Positions 1 through 8,628 of a stretch of 64,000 nt of DNA are shown one piece after another. The stretch's first letter is position 1. Every line of letters starts with the position of its first letter. Origin of the DNA: Erwinia phyllosphaerae (GTDB taxonomy: Bacteria; Pseudomonadota; Gammaproteobacteria; Enterobacterales; Enterobacteriaceae); assembly GCF_019132875.1 (NCBI RefSeq), contig NZ_JAHSPF010000003.1, forward strand, positions 434,001-498,000. Direction: 5' to 3'. Both the position numbers and the translations under genes were made by a program. The notes below the pieces were generated by a model. The model made no database searches. It was not told where the DNA came from and was given only the letters and a program-made list of their open reading frames with translations.

Positions 1-1422
1 GTCCAGCGACAGGCCCGCCTCGTCCAGAATCTGCAACAGCAGATAATGCACGTTGGAACCTTTATTCACCGCAATACGTTTACCTTTTAGATCGGCAATC
101 GTCTGGATAGCGCTGTCGGCGGCCACCAGCAAAGCCACGCTCTGCGGCGCGGCGGGTTCATAAGCCACATAGCGCAGCGGCGAATGGTTTGCCTGGGCGA
201 ACAGCGGCGGCACTTCGCCCGTGGTGCCAAAGTCAATCTCATGGTTATCCAGCGCGTGCAGCAGCTGCGGCCCGGCGGGAAACTCGCACCAGAGCACGCT
301 CACGCCCTGGTGCATAAACAGCGTTTCCAGCGTCTGGCGCGCTTTTAAAATGCCCAGATTGCCAAACTTCTGGTAGCCGATGCGCAGCTCGCGCTCGCCC
401 GCGGGTGCGGCTTCCCGTGCGGAAGAGCGGCCTGTCGGCAGGCTGCGGCGCGGCTTAATCAGGCCCAGATGCCCCAGATGAGTGCGCAAAGTATTGCGGC
501 TGATACCCAGCAGCGCCGCCGTTTGTAGCTGATTATGCTGGCACTGCTCAAAAGCGTGACGCACCAGCGCATCCATAACTTCCTGATAAACCGGCCCGCT
601 ATGCTGTTGCAGGTGCTGACGCAAAAATCTGTCCAGCGAATTTTCCGCCTGCGGCAGCGCTTCGACAGGCGAGCTAAGGCGCAGCTGGTCGGCGGTAATC
701 AGCGTTTGCTGACTCAACAACACCGCATTATGCAGCGTATTTTCCAGCTCGCGGATATTGCCGGGCCAGCGCCAGGCGACCAGCGCCGCCATCGCCTCTT
801 CGCTAAGGCGCAGCTGCGGGCGGCCAAGGCGGCGGGCATAGAGCGTAAGAAAATGGTTAGCCAGCAGCGGAATATCCTGGCTACGCTGGCGCAGCGGCGG
901 CAGCGTCACTTCCGCGACGTTAAGACGGTAATAGAGATCTTCCCGAAAACGTTTTTCCCGGATGGCACCGGTAAGATTGACATGGGTCGCTGCAATTACC
1001 CGCACGTCAACGCTAACCGCACGATGGGAACCGACGCGAGTAATTTCCCGCTCCTGCAATACGCGCAGCAGCTTGACCTGTAGCGGCAGGCTCAGCTCGC
1101 CGATTTCATCTAACAGCAGCGTGCCGCCCTCGGCCGCCTCAAACCAGCCCGGCTGCTGGCTGGTCGCGCCGGTAAACGCGCCTTTCTCGTGACCAAACAG
1201 TTCTGATTCCGCCAGGCTCTCCGTCAGCGCGCCACAGTTTACCGCCAGAAAAGGGCGATCGCGCCTTGGGCTGTGCTGGTGCAGGTAGCGCGCCACTACC
1301 TCTTTCCCCGTACCGGTTTCGCCTGTGATCAGCACCGTGGCATCGCCGGGCGCAAGGCGATCCAGCACGTCTTTAAACGCGACGGAAGCGGGGTCGATTA
1401 AATCGGCAACGGAACTGGACAT
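1..1422 (-). CDS. Sigma-54 activator fused to an SsuA-like substrate-binding domain (3' end outside window)
   Basis: The visible 474 codons begin at ATG 1422 and run off the left edge in frame. The AAA+ domain starts almost at residue 1, with no receiver or GAF domain. It has Walker A GETGTGKE (34-41) and the sigma-54 contact loop GAFTGA (81-86). A Fis-type helix-turn-helix lies at about residues 295-314 (TAALLGISRNTLRT). After a short proline/arginine-rich linker the frame continues into a periplasmic-binding-protein fold of the aliphatic-sulfonate (SsuA) type: LRIGYQKFG near 348, GEVPPLF, and DLKGKRIAVNKGSNVHYLLLQ near the edge. There is no signal peptide, so the binding domain is cytoplasmic and probably the ligand sensor (inference). 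The gene diverges from the sulfur-monooxygenase genes and most likely activates them. The domain order is read directly from sequence; the ligand is unknown. Confidence 0.9.
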   Translation of the reverse strand, partial: MSSSVADLIDPASVAFKDVLDRLAPGDATVLITGETGTGKEVVARYLHQHSPRRDRPFLAVNCGALTESLAESELFGHEKGAFTGATSQQPGWFEAAEGGTLLLDEIGELSLPLQVKLLRVLQEREITRVGSHRAVSVDVRVIAATHVNLTGAIREKRFREDLYYRLNVAEVTLPPLRQRSQDIPLLANHFLTLYARRLGRPQLRLSEEAMAALVAWRWPGNIRELENTLHNAVLLSQQTLITADQLRLSSPVEALPQAENSLDRFLRQHLQQHSGPVYQEVMDALVRHAFEQCQHNQLQTAALLGISRNTLRTHLGHLGLIKPRRSLPTGRSSAREAAPAGERELRIGYQKFGNLGILKARQTLETLFMHQGVSVLWCEFPAGPQLLHALDNHEIDFGTTGEVPPLFAQANHSPLRYVAYEPAAPQSVALLVAADSAIQTIADLKGKRIAVNKGSNVHYLLLQILDEAGLSLD

Positions 1423-1497
1423 AGCTTTCTCCGGTAAAAGTCTCTGCCGCTAACATAACCTTGCTGGTTAGCAGTGACGAGAGTCCTTTCCTGCCCG

Positions 1498-1546
1498 CTG
1501 CTGCAAATGCAGCAGGTGGCTGACAGCAGTTGCTGCATTTGCAGCA
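1498..1546. promoter_or_regulatory. Two tandem palindromes, candidate upstream activator sites
   Basis: CTGCTGCA-AA-TGCAGCAG (1498-1515) and TGCTGCA-TT-TGCAGCA (1531-1546) are near-identical dyads. Their centres are 32 bp apart, about three helical turns, so both lie on the same face of the DNA. They sit roughly 70-110 bp upstream of the -24/-12 promoter, the usual distance for enhancer sites bound by a sigma-54 activator. The divergent activator gene is the obvious candidate binder (inference). Confidence 0.65.
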
Positions 1547-1609
1547 GTCAGGTTTGTTTCCGAAAAAATTATCTTGCTGATTTTAAAGAATTTAAAAATC
1601 CCGCCCGCC

Positions 1610-1625
1610 TGGCACGCTTCCTGCA
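1610..1625 (+). promoter_or_regulatory. Sigma-54 (-24/-12) promoter
   Basis: TGGCACGCTTCCTGCA matches the sigma-54 consensus TGGCAC-N5-TTGCA with one mismatch (CTGCA). The invariant GG and GC dinucleotides are exactly 12 bp apart. The predicted start is about 12 bp downstream, leaving a leader of roughly 55-60 nt before the SsuD-like gene at 1694. Confidence 0.75.
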
Positions 1626-1693
1626 CATGTCTATATAACCAAAGATAATGCCGCTAATGAATAAATTAAGATAACGTTATAAGGAAAGTGAGA

Positions 1694-2851
1694 ATGAGCG
1701 CCTCGCAGGAAAATCTAAAGCTGTTTTGGTTTCTACCCACGCACGGTGATGGCCGCTACCTGGGAACAGCAGAGGGCGGACGCGCCGTCGATTTGCCCTA
1801 TTTGCAGCAGGTCGCGCTGGCCGCTGATAACCTCGGTTTCTATGGTGTGTTAATCCCTACCGGGAAAAGCTGTGAAGACTCATGGCTGGTGGCGTCGGCG
1901 CTGGCACCCATCACTAAACGGCTGCGCTATCTGGTGGCCGTACGGCCAGGTTTACAACCGCCGACGCTGGCGGCACGCATGGCCGCCACGCTGGATCGCC
2001 TGTCGGAAGGTCGTCTGCTGATCAACGTTGTAACGGGCGGCGATCCGGTCGAAAACAAAGGCGACGGCATTTTTCTCAGCCATGCCGAGCGTTATCAGGT
2101 AACGCGCGAATTCCTGGAAGTCTATTCGCGGCTGCTGAAAGGTGAAAAAGTCGATTTTGCAGGCGAGCATATCCATGTTGAAGGCGCGGAGGTGCTGTTT
2201 CCGCCCGTACAGGAAAACGGGCCGCCGCTCTATTTTGGCGGCTCGTCTGACGAGGCTATTGATGTCGCGGCCAACCAGATCGACAGCTATCTGACCTGGG
2301 GCGAGCCGGTGGCGCAGGTCGCGGAAAAGCTGGCTGTAGTGCGCCAGCGCGCGGAGCAGCGTGGCCGTCAGCTGAGCTATGGCATCCGTCTGCACGTCAT
2401 CGTACGCGAAACGGAAGAGGAAGCCTGGGCCGCCGCCGATCGCCTGATCGCGCATCTGGATGACGAAACCATTGCCAGCGCCCAGAAAATTTTTGCGCGC
2501 ATGGACTCTACCGGCCAGGCGCGGATGAGCGCGCTGCACAAGGGCTCTCGCGAAGATCTGCGCATTGCGCCAAACTTATGGGCAGGTGTCGGGCTGGTAC
2601 GCGGCGGCGCGGGCACGGCGCTGGTCGGCAGTCCTCAGCAGATAGTCGAGCGCATTCGCGAATACCAGGCGCTGGGCATTGAAAACTTTATCTTCTCTGG
2701 CTATCCCCACCTGGAAGAGGCGCACCGCTTTGCCGAGCTGGTGATGCCTTTGTTGCAGACGGAAGGCGAGAAAACACGCCAGCGTACGGTCAATACCGGG
2801 CCGTTTGGTGAAACTATCGGCGGCGATCGTCGTCCGGCTAAAAAGAGTTAA
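1694..2851 (+). CDS. ssuD: FMNH2-dependent alkanesulfonate monooxygenase, SsuD-like
   Basis: The 385-residue protein aligns along its whole length with SsuD, a cytoplasmic two-component flavin monooxygenase. SsuD uses FMNH2 and O2 to split alkanesulfonates into aldehyde and sulfite. Recognisable family segments are [15 protein letters not shown] at the N-terminus, [14 protein letters not shown] with the conserved cysteine, [10 protein letters not shown], and [19 protein letters not shown] near the end. ATG 1694 is preferred over the in-frame GTG 1688 because AAGGAAA lies 6-7 nt upstream. It is the first gene after the sigma-54 promoter. It could be a paralog of a separate ssuEADCB operon elsewhere, with a shifted substrate range. 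No SsuE reductase or SsuABC transporter lies beside it. Confidence 0.9.
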   Translation: MSASQENLKLFWFLPTHGDGRYLGTAEGGRAVDLPYLQQVALAADNLGFYGVLIPTGKSCEDSWLVASALAPITKRLRYLVAVRPGLQPPTLAARMAATLDRLSEGRLLINVVTGGDPVENKGDGIFLSHAERYQVTREFLEVYSRLLKGEKVDFAGEHIHVEGAEVLFPPVQENGPPLYFGGSSDEAIDVAANQIDSYLTWGEPVAQVAEKLAVVRQRAEQRGRQLSYGIRLHVIVRETEEEAWAAADRLIAHLDDETIASAQKIFARMDSTGQARMSALHKGSREDLRIAPNLWAGVGLVRGGAGTALVGSPQQIVERIREYQALGIENFIFSGYPHLEEAHRFAELVMPLLQTEGEKTRQRTVNTGPFGETIGGDRRPAKKS

Positions 2852-2861
2852 GGAGCGCAGC

Positions 2862-3953
2862 GTGCCAAAGCAACCGATGCAGTTCGCCTACTGGGTACCC
2901 AACGTGTCGGGTGGTCTGGTGATCAGCCAGATCCCGCAGCGCACCGGCTGGGATTTTGATTATAACCGCAAGCTGGCGCGTATTGCGGAGCAGGCGGGAT
3001 TTGACTACGCCTTAACGCAAATCCGTTTTACCGCGGGTTATGGCGCGGACAATCAGCACGAATCCGTCACCTTCTCCCAGGCGCTGCTGGGCGCGACGGA
3101 AAGGCTGAAGGTCATTGCCGCTATTTTGCCCGGCCCGTGGAATCCAACGCTTGCCGCCAAACAGATTGCGACCATCAGTCATCTGAGCAATGCCCGCATC
3201 GCGGTCAACATCGTCAGCGGCTGGTTTCGCGGCGAATTTAAAGCGATTGGCGAACCCTGGCTGGATCATGAAGAGCGCTATCTGCGTTCCGAAGAGTTTA
3301 TTCGCTGCCTGCGCGGTATCTGGCAGGAGGAGAGCTTCAGCTTTGCCGGCGACTTCTACCGCTACCGCGACTACTCGCTAAAGCCAAAGCCGCTGATGCC
3401 GCAGCCGGAAATCTTCCAGGGCGGCAGCTCGCGTGCCGCGCGTGATATGGCCGCACGGGTTTCCGACTGGTACTTCACCAACGGCAACACGCTGGAGGGC
3501 GTTCGCCAGCAGGTGCAGGACATTCAGCAGAAAGCCAAAGAGAACCGGCACCGGGTTAAAATCGGCGTCAACGGCTTTGTCATTGCCCGGCAAAGCGAGC
3601 AGGAAGCGCAGCAGGTATTACAGGAGATTTTAAATCACGCGAACCCCGACGCGGTAAAAGGCTTTCAGCATGAAGTGAAAAATGCGGGCAGCGCCTCGCC
3701 GGAAGGCGAAGGTAACTGGGCGCGCTCCACGCTGGAAGATCTGGTGCAATACAACGATGGTTTCAAAACCAATCTGATCGGCACGCCGCAGCAGATAGCC
3801 GAAAGGATCGTCGCCATGAAGCACGCGGGGGTCGATCTCATGCTGCTGGGCTTCCTGCATTTTCAGGAAGAGGTGGAATTCTTTGGCCGCGAAGTGATCC
3901 CGCTGGTACGCGAACTGGAGCGGCAGACGCAGCCGGAGCTGCACCATGGCTGA
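2862..3953 (+). CDS. sfnG: FMNH2-dependent dimethylsulfone monooxygenase SfnG
   Basis: A luciferase-like monooxygenase of 363 residues, closely resembling Pseudomonas SfnG. SfnG converts dimethylsulfone to methanesulfinate using reduced FMN, feeding sulfur from DMSO2 into assimilation. Diagnostic stretches are FAYWVPNVSGGLV at the N-terminus, IRFTAGYGA, NIVSGWFRGEF, EIFQGGSSRAARDMAARVSD and LVQYNDGFKTNLIGTPQQIAERIV. The start is GTG 2862, with AGGAG 6-7 nt upstream. The gene begins 10 nt after the SsuD-like gene and its end overlaps the next start by 8 nt, so all three are probably translated from one mRNA. Confidence 0.9.
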   Translation: MPKQPMQFAYWVPNVSGGLVISQIPQRTGWDFDYNRKLARIAEQAGFDYALTQIRFTAGYGADNQHESVTFSQALLGATERLKVIAAILPGPWNPTLAAKQIATISHLSNARIAVNIVSGWFRGEFKAIGEPWLDHEERYLRSEEFIRCLRGIWQEESFSFAGDFYRYRDYSLKPKPLMPQPEIFQGGSSRAARDMAARVSDWYFTNGNTLEGVRQQVQDIQQKAKENRHRVKIGVNGFVIARQSEQEAQQVLQEILNHANPDAVKGFQHEVKNAGSASPEGEGNWARSTLEDLVQYNDGFKTNLIGTPQQIAERIVAMKHAGVDLMLLGFLHFQEEVEFFGREVIPLVRELERQTQPELHHG

Positions 3954-5355
3954 GCGGCATATTGTGATTATCGGCGGCGGCTTTACCGGCACGGCGCTGG
4001 CAATCCACCTTGCACGCCAGGGAGCCGCAGGCCTGACGGTCACGGTGATTGAACCGCGCGCGCAGTTGGGACAGGGCGTTGCCTATAGCACGCAGGATCC
4101 GGCGCACCGCATTAACGTTCAGGCCTCGCGCATGCAGCTTTGTGCCGCGCAGGAAGGCGACTTTGAACGCTGGTATCGCGCTTCTGCTGCTTATCAGAAC
4201 GATGCGGCAAGCCGCTGGCAGGACGGCAAGCTTTATCCGCAGCGTGCGCAGTTTGGGGCTTATGTGGCAGAGCAGTTTGCCGAAGCCGCCCGTTTGCAGG
4301 TCAGGCTGGTTCACGTTCAGGATCGCGCCGTGGCGCTGCGGGAAGGCCAAATTCTGACGGCGGCAGGACGCGCTTACCGGGCAGACGAGGTCGTACTGGC
4401 AATCAGCCATCCGCCGCCCGCCTTGCCGCGCCTCGTGCAGCAGGCGCTGGTGGAGCATCCGGGCCTGATCGCCAATCCGTGGCTGCCGCAGGCGCTGGCG
4501 AAAGTGGGCAGTGAAGATCGCGTCGCCATTATTGGCTCTGGCCTGACGATGGCCGATGTGGTCGCCTCTCTTCAGCTACAGGGTCATCGTGGCCCGATAA
4601 CCGCTTTTTCACGCCGTGGCCAGCTGCCGCGCAATAACGTCAGCGGCGACTATGACGCCCGTCCGCTTGATTATCGCCACATGCCAGCAACCGCTCGCGG
4701 CTGGCTACGACGCGTAAGGCAAGAGGTAGCGCAGGCGGCAGAAGAAGGCGTGCCGTGGCAGCTGGTGCTGGACGATATTCGCTTTCATGGCCAGCAAATC
4801 TGGCAGCAAATGGCCTTAAAAGAGCAGCGGCGTTTTTTACGCCACCTGCGTCCGTGGTGGGACGTACATCGCTATCGAATCGCCCCGCAGGTCAGCAAAG
4901 CGCTGGAAGAGGGGCAGCACAGCGGTCAACTGCGCGTGCTGGCGGCAAGGCTGGTAGCGGCCAACAGCGAAGGTGCAGAAATTGCGCTGAGGCTACAGCC
5001 GCGTAAAGGTACGGCAACCACCCTCGTCGTCGATAAACTGATTGTTACCACCGGCCCGGCGCACGGTTCACTGCTGAGCAGCGACAGCCTGCTGGGCCAG
5101 CTGGCCGCCGAGGGGCTTATTCAGGCCGATCCGCTGGGGCTGGGCATTCTGGTTGACGCGCGGTCGCAAACCCTGAACCGCAGCGGCACGGCCAACCCGC
5201 ATCTGCACGTCGTCGGCCCGGCGGCGCGTGGGCGCTTTGGCGAACTGATGGGCCTGCCGCAGGTGGCGGAACATGCCGAAGCGCTGGCTGAAAAGTTGCT
5301 TAACACATCGCCGCCGGTGCCGCGATGTTGTCCTTCACTGCACGCTTCCCGTTAA
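3946..5355 (+). CDS. FAD/NAD(P)-binding oxidoreductase, HI0933/PF13454-like
   Basis: The 469-residue protein opens with a Rossmann FAD-binding motif, IVIIGGGFTGTALAIHLAR. Its second nucleotide-binding segment is VAIIGSGLTMADVVASLQ near residues 185-202, and a C-terminal FAD-contact region (HLHVVGPAARG) follows. It resembles the FAD-NAD(P)-binding proteins found beside sulfonate or sulfone monooxygenase genes. The start codon overlaps the sfnG stop region by 8 nt, so coupling is likely. Its reaction is unknown. It could supply electrons or act on a product of the monooxygenases, but no classical flavin-reductase signature is visible, so neither role is established. Confidence 0.7.
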   Translation: MAERHIVIIGGGFTGTALAIHLARQGAAGLTVTVIEPRAQLGQGVAYSTQDPAHRINVQASRMQLCAAQEGDFERWYRASAAYQNDAASRWQDGKLYPQRAQFGAYVAEQFAEAARLQVRLVHVQDRAVALREGQILTAAGRAYRADEVVLAISHPPPALPRLVQQALVEHPGLIANPWLPQALAKVGSEDRVAIIGSGLTMADVVASLQLQGHRGPITAFSRRGQLPRNNVSGDYDARPLDYRHMPATARGWLRRVRQEVAQAAEEGVPWQLVLDDIRFHGQQIWQQMALKEQRRFLRHLRPWWDVHRYRIAPQVSKALEEGQHSGQLRVLAARLVAANSEGAEIALRLQPRKGTATTLVVDKLIVTTGPAHGSLLSSDSLLGQLAAEGLIQADPLGLGILVDARSQTLNRSGTANPHLHVVGPAARGRFGELMGLPQVAEHAEALAEKLLNTSPPVPRCCPSLHASR

Positions 5356-5377
5356 TACTTCAATCGCGGATCCGTCG

Positions 5378-5391
5378 GCAATAGCTATTGC
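5378..5391. repeat. Perfect 14-bp palindrome between genes
   Basis: GCAATAGCTATTGC is self-complementary, and 5374-5395 forms a 22-bp dyad with one mismatched pair. It lies in the 101-bp gap after the FAD-protein gene and could be an operator or an mRNA hairpin. There is no T-run to make it a clear terminator. Confidence 0.5.
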
Positions 5392-5456
5392 GGACAGGCC
5401 GCGCTTTATCTGCATCAATGCCGTTACGCCCGCAAGTGACGGCTATGGAGACCGCT

Positions 5457-6863
5457 ATGCCGCAACGTGAAATTCGACTGAACGCTTTTGATATGAACTG
5501 TGTGGGCCATCAGTCGCCCGGCCTGTGGGCGCATCCGCGCGACCGCTCCTGGCAATATAAAGACTTAGCCTACTGGACGGATTTAGCCCGCCTGCTGGAG
5601 AAGGGGAAATTCGACGGCTTATTTATTGCCGACGTCCTCGGCGTTTACGATGTGCTGAATGGCAATAACGACGCCGCCATTCGCCATGCGACTCAGGTGC
5701 CAGTCAACGATCCGCTGGCGCTGATTACGCCGATGGCGCTGGTTACGGAACATCTGGGCTTTGGCCTGACCGCCTCGCTCTCTTTTGAACATCCTTATCC
5801 CTTTGCCCGTCGTCTCTCCACGCTCGATCACCTGACCAAAGGGCGTATCGGCTGGAATATCGTGACCTCTTATCTGGAGAGCGGCGCGCGTAATATCGGT
5901 TTTCAGGCGCAAACCGACCACGATGCCCGCTACGACTATGCCGATGAGTACTTACAGGTCGTTTATAAGCTGCTGGAGGGAAGCTGGGAAGAGGGGGCCG
6001 TCCTGCGCGACCGCGAGCGGCGTATCTTTAGCGATCCCGGCAAAATTCATCCCATCAATCATCAGGGAACCTTCTTTCAGGTGCCGGGTATTCACCTGTG
6101 CGAGCCGTCGCCGCAGCGTACGCCAGTGCTCTATCAGGCTGGCGCGTCCAGCCGGGGTAAACAGTTTGCCGCCGAACATGCCGAATGCGTCTTTGTCGCC
6201 GCGCCGTCAAAAGTGCTGCTGAAGAAAACGGTGGCGGATATTCGCCGTCGGGCAGCCGAGGCGGGACGCGATCCGCGCAGCGTACTGATTTTTAATCTGC
6301 AAACGGTGATTGTGGGAGAAACGGATAAGGCCGCGCAGGCCAAATGGCAGGAGTATAAAAGCTACGTCAGCTATGAAGGCGCGCTGGCGCTGATTTCCGG
6401 CTGGACGGGCATCGATTTTGGTCAGTATCAGCCTGAACAGGTACTGAAGCATCTGCATACCAATGCCATTCAGTCGGCGGTAGAGACCTTTTCTACGGCC
6501 GATCCTGACAAACAGTGGACGGTGCAGGCGCTGGCGGACTGGGTCGGTATTGGCGGTTTCGGGCCGCTGTTGGTGGGTAGCGCGACCACGGTGGCCGACG
6601 AGCTGCAAAGCTGGGTAGAGGAAACCGACGTCGACGGCTTTAACCTGGCCTATGCCGTCACGCACGAAACCTTTAGCGATGTGGTCGAGCTGCTGGTTCC
6701 TGAACTGCAAAAGCGCGGCGTCTACAAGCAGGAGTATCAGCCCGGCACGCTGCGTGACAAGCTTTTTGGTCAGGGACCGCGCCTGAGTGAACCGCATCCG
6801 GGAACGGGCTATCGCCGCCACGGGCAAACGGCCCCCGCCGAAAACGCGTTTGCCACCGAATAA
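5457..6863 (+). CDS. NtaA/SnaA/DszA-family flavin-dependent monooxygenase
   Basis: A luciferase-like (LLM) oxidoreductase of 468 residues in the NtaA/SnaA/DszA family, which uses FMNH2 to oxidise substrates such as nitrilotriacetate, pristinamycin or dibenzothiophene sulfone. Characteristic segments are LNAFDMNCVGHQSPGLW, GLFIADVLGVYDV, FARRLSTLDHLTKGRIGWNIVTS and LYQAGASSRG. The translated frame is open from 5388, but ATG 5457 is chosen because GGAG lies 6 nt upstream and the family N-terminus begins with xxREIRLNAF. It ends the first block of the island, 101 bp after the FAD gene. A closely similar paralog is at 12250. The natural substrate is probably an organosulfur compound, judged only from neighbours. 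Confidence 0.85.
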   Translation: MPQREIRLNAFDMNCVGHQSPGLWAHPRDRSWQYKDLAYWTDLARLLEKGKFDGLFIADVLGVYDVLNGNNDAAIRHATQVPVNDPLALITPMALVTEHLGFGLTASLSFEHPYPFARRLSTLDHLTKGRIGWNIVTSYLESGARNIGFQAQTDHDARYDYADEYLQVVYKLLEGSWEEGAVLRDRERRIFSDPGKIHPINHQGTFFQVPGIHLCEPSPQRTPVLYQAGASSRGKQFAAEHAECVFVAAPSKVLLKKTVADIRRRAAEAGRDPRSVLIFNLQTVIVGETDKAAQAKWQEYKSYVSYEGALALISGWTGIDFGQYQPEQVLKHLHTNAIQSAVETFSTADPDKQWTVQALADWVGIGGFGPLLVGSATTVADELQSWVEETDVDGFNLAYAVTHETFSDVVELLVPELQKRGVYKQEYQPGTLRDKLFGQGPRLSEPHPGTGYRRHGQTAPAENAFATE

Positions 6864-7176
6864 GCTTTGGCGCAGCGAAGGCAAAACGGGCGCTGGCAAA
6901 GCCAGGCTACGGGCACAGAAGGGTAACGTACTTAAAATCGAATAAGGCGTAGTGCGGCCGGTAAGTGACGCTGTCACGTTGTCGCGCCGTGCTATTTCTG
7001 TTTCGTCAGATAATAGCTTTTACCGGGGTAGCCGTGCGCCGCCCCGGCATTTTCTGCTGTCTGAAAAACACTACAACCAATTGAATAAAAGGCATTTAGG
7101 CGGAATTTTTTGTTGTTTTGACATCATTTGGTTTCGTCTTATAACAGGCGAACACCTGCAAAATAACGAGGCAATA
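6864..7176. other. 313-bp intergenic region between the two sulfur transcription units
   Basis: No coding sequence is seen. It contains small dyads, CTGGC-AAA-GCCAG near 6894, GTGAC-GCT-GTCAC near 6964 and CCGGGG...CCCCGG (7023-7047). The last could be a weak terminator for the upstream unit. A sigma-70 promoter lies at the right end. Confidence 0.5.
7118..7145 (+). promoter_or_regulatory. Sigma-70 promoter for the MFS-sfnB-metQNI-like unit
   Basis: TTGACA (7118-7123) and TATAAC (7140-7145) are separated by 16 bp. Transcription would begin near 7152, about 25 nt before the MFS start. This suggests the second unit is not strictly dependent on the sigma-54 promoter. Confidence 0.6.
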
Positions 7177-8628
7177 ATGAGCTCAATTAACCTGGACGAC
7201 GACATCACGTCGCCGCCGCTATCGGCACCGGTACGCTCGGTCAGCGACGTGGCGCAATTAATCAACAGCAGAGGCAACAAAAACAGCTACGCGCGCTGGA
7301 TCGTGTTTCTGGCGCTGGGCGGCGTTTTTCTGGACGCGTACGATCTCACCACGCTCTCTTACGGGATTGATGACGTGGTAAAAGAGTTTGGCCTGACGCC
7401 GACGCTCACCGGACTGGTCACGTCGTCAATCATGCTCGGCACCATTATCGGCAACCTGGTCGGCGGCTGGCTGACCGACAAGTATGGCCGCTACTCGGTG
7501 TTTATGGCCGATATGCTGTTTTTTGTGGTCTCGGCGATTGTGGCTGGCTTTGCGCCAAACGTCTGGGTATTGATTGGCGCCCGGTTTCTGATGGGGATAG
7601 GCGTGGGCATCGATCTGCCCGTGGCGATGGCCTATCTGGCCGAGTTCTCTAAGTTCAGCGGTAAGGGCAATAAGGCCGCGCGGCTGGCCGCCTGGTGCCC
7701 AATGTGGTACGCGGCCTCGTCGGCCTGCTTTTTTATCATTTTCGCGCTCTATTTTCTGCTGCCGAAAGAGCATATCGACTGGCTGTGGCGCGCTTCGCTG
7801 CTGTTTGGTGCGGTGCCGGCGCTGCTGATTATTGCGGTACGCAGCAAGTTTATGAATGAATCGCCACTCTGGGCCGCTAACCAGGGCGATCTGAGCGGCG
7901 CGGTCAGGATCCTGCGTGACTCTTACGGCATTACCGCGCACGAAGAAAAAACCGCAGAGAAACCGAAAGCACCGCCAAAGGTTAGCTTTCGCGTTCTGTT
8001 TCAAAAGCCTTACCGCGAGCGCACGCTGGTTACGGCAGTAATGAACGTTTGTATCTCGTTTGAATACACGGCTATCGCCTTTTTCCTGCCGTCTATTCTG
8101 GCGCAGTTTCTCGGCGCGGGCGTCTTTGAAACCATCTCCGCTTCACTGGGCTTAAACGCGCTGTTCGCCTTTACCGGCGGGCTGCTGGGCATGCGGCTGG
8201 CGTGGAAATTTCCGTCGCGTCACGTAGCGATTGCCGGTTTCGCCCTACAGTTTATTGCGCTGATCTCCCTGGCACTGGTGGGACATCCACAGGCGGCCGC
8301 TGGCGTGGTCTTCGCCATCCTGATGCTCGGCCTGTGGCTGTTTGCCGAAGGCTTCGGGCCGGGTGCGCAAATGATGATCTATCCGGCGCTCTCTTATCCC
8401 ACGCATATCCGCGCCACCGGCGTCGGCTTTGGCCGTTCGCTGTCGGGTATCGGCAGCGCGCTGGCGCTGTTTATCCTGCCAATCCTGCAGGCCTCTTTTG
8501 GCACCAATATGTTCTGGATCGTCTCGCTGGCGGCCCTCATTCCCATTTTCTTCCTGATTATCGTGCGGTTTGAACCGACGCGTCAGGACATCGACGATAA
8601 CGCTACATCCGGAGAACCGCATGTCTGA
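7177..8628 (+). CDS. MFS transporter (organic acid/sugar-porter type)
   Basis: A major-facilitator permease of 483 residues with about twelve predicted membrane spans and the loop motif GGWLTDKYGRYSVF between TM2 and TM3, typical of proton symporters. The first 45 residues are hydrophilic. The frame is open upstream to 6952, but ATG 7177 follows the predicted promoter and fits the family N-terminus; the ribosome site is weak (cGAG). The stop overlaps the next start by 8 nt, making it the first gene of an eight-gene unit. It probably imports an organosulfur substrate or a carbon skeleton used by the downstream enzymes. Substrate unknown. Confidence 0.8.
   Translation: MSSINLDDDITSPPLSAPVRSVSDVAQLINSRGNKNSYARWIVFLALGGVFLDAYDLTTLSYGIDDVVKEFGLTPTLTGLVTSSIMLGTIIGNLVGGWLTDKYGRYSVFMADMLFFVVSAIVAGFAPNVWVLIGARFLMGIGVGIDLPVAMAYLAEFSKFSGKGNKAARLAAWCPMWYAASSACFFIIFALYFLLPKEHIDWLWRASLLFGAVPALLIIAVRSKFMNESPLWAANQGDLSGAVRILRDSYGITAHEEKTAEKPKAPPKVSFRVLFQKPYRERTLVTAVMNVCISFEYTAIAFFLPSILAQFLGAGVFETISASLGLNALFAFTGGLLGMRLAWKFPSRHVAIAGFALQFIALISLALVGHPQAAAGVVFAILMLGLWLFAEGFGPGAQMMIYPALSYPTHIRATGVGFGRSLSGIGSALALFILPILQASFGTNMFWIVSLAALIPIFFLIIVRFEPTRQDIDDNATSGEPHV

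Noticed and set aside
6867-6883. Second sigma-54 promoter (TGGCGC ... GGCA) before the MFS gene
   Set aside because: The GG/GC spacing is right, but several consensus bases differ and a better sigma-70 promoter lies at 7118.
7426-8004. Minus-strand 192-codon frame inside the MFS gene
   Set aside because: Antisense shadow of a conserved membrane protein; no start signals or known homology.
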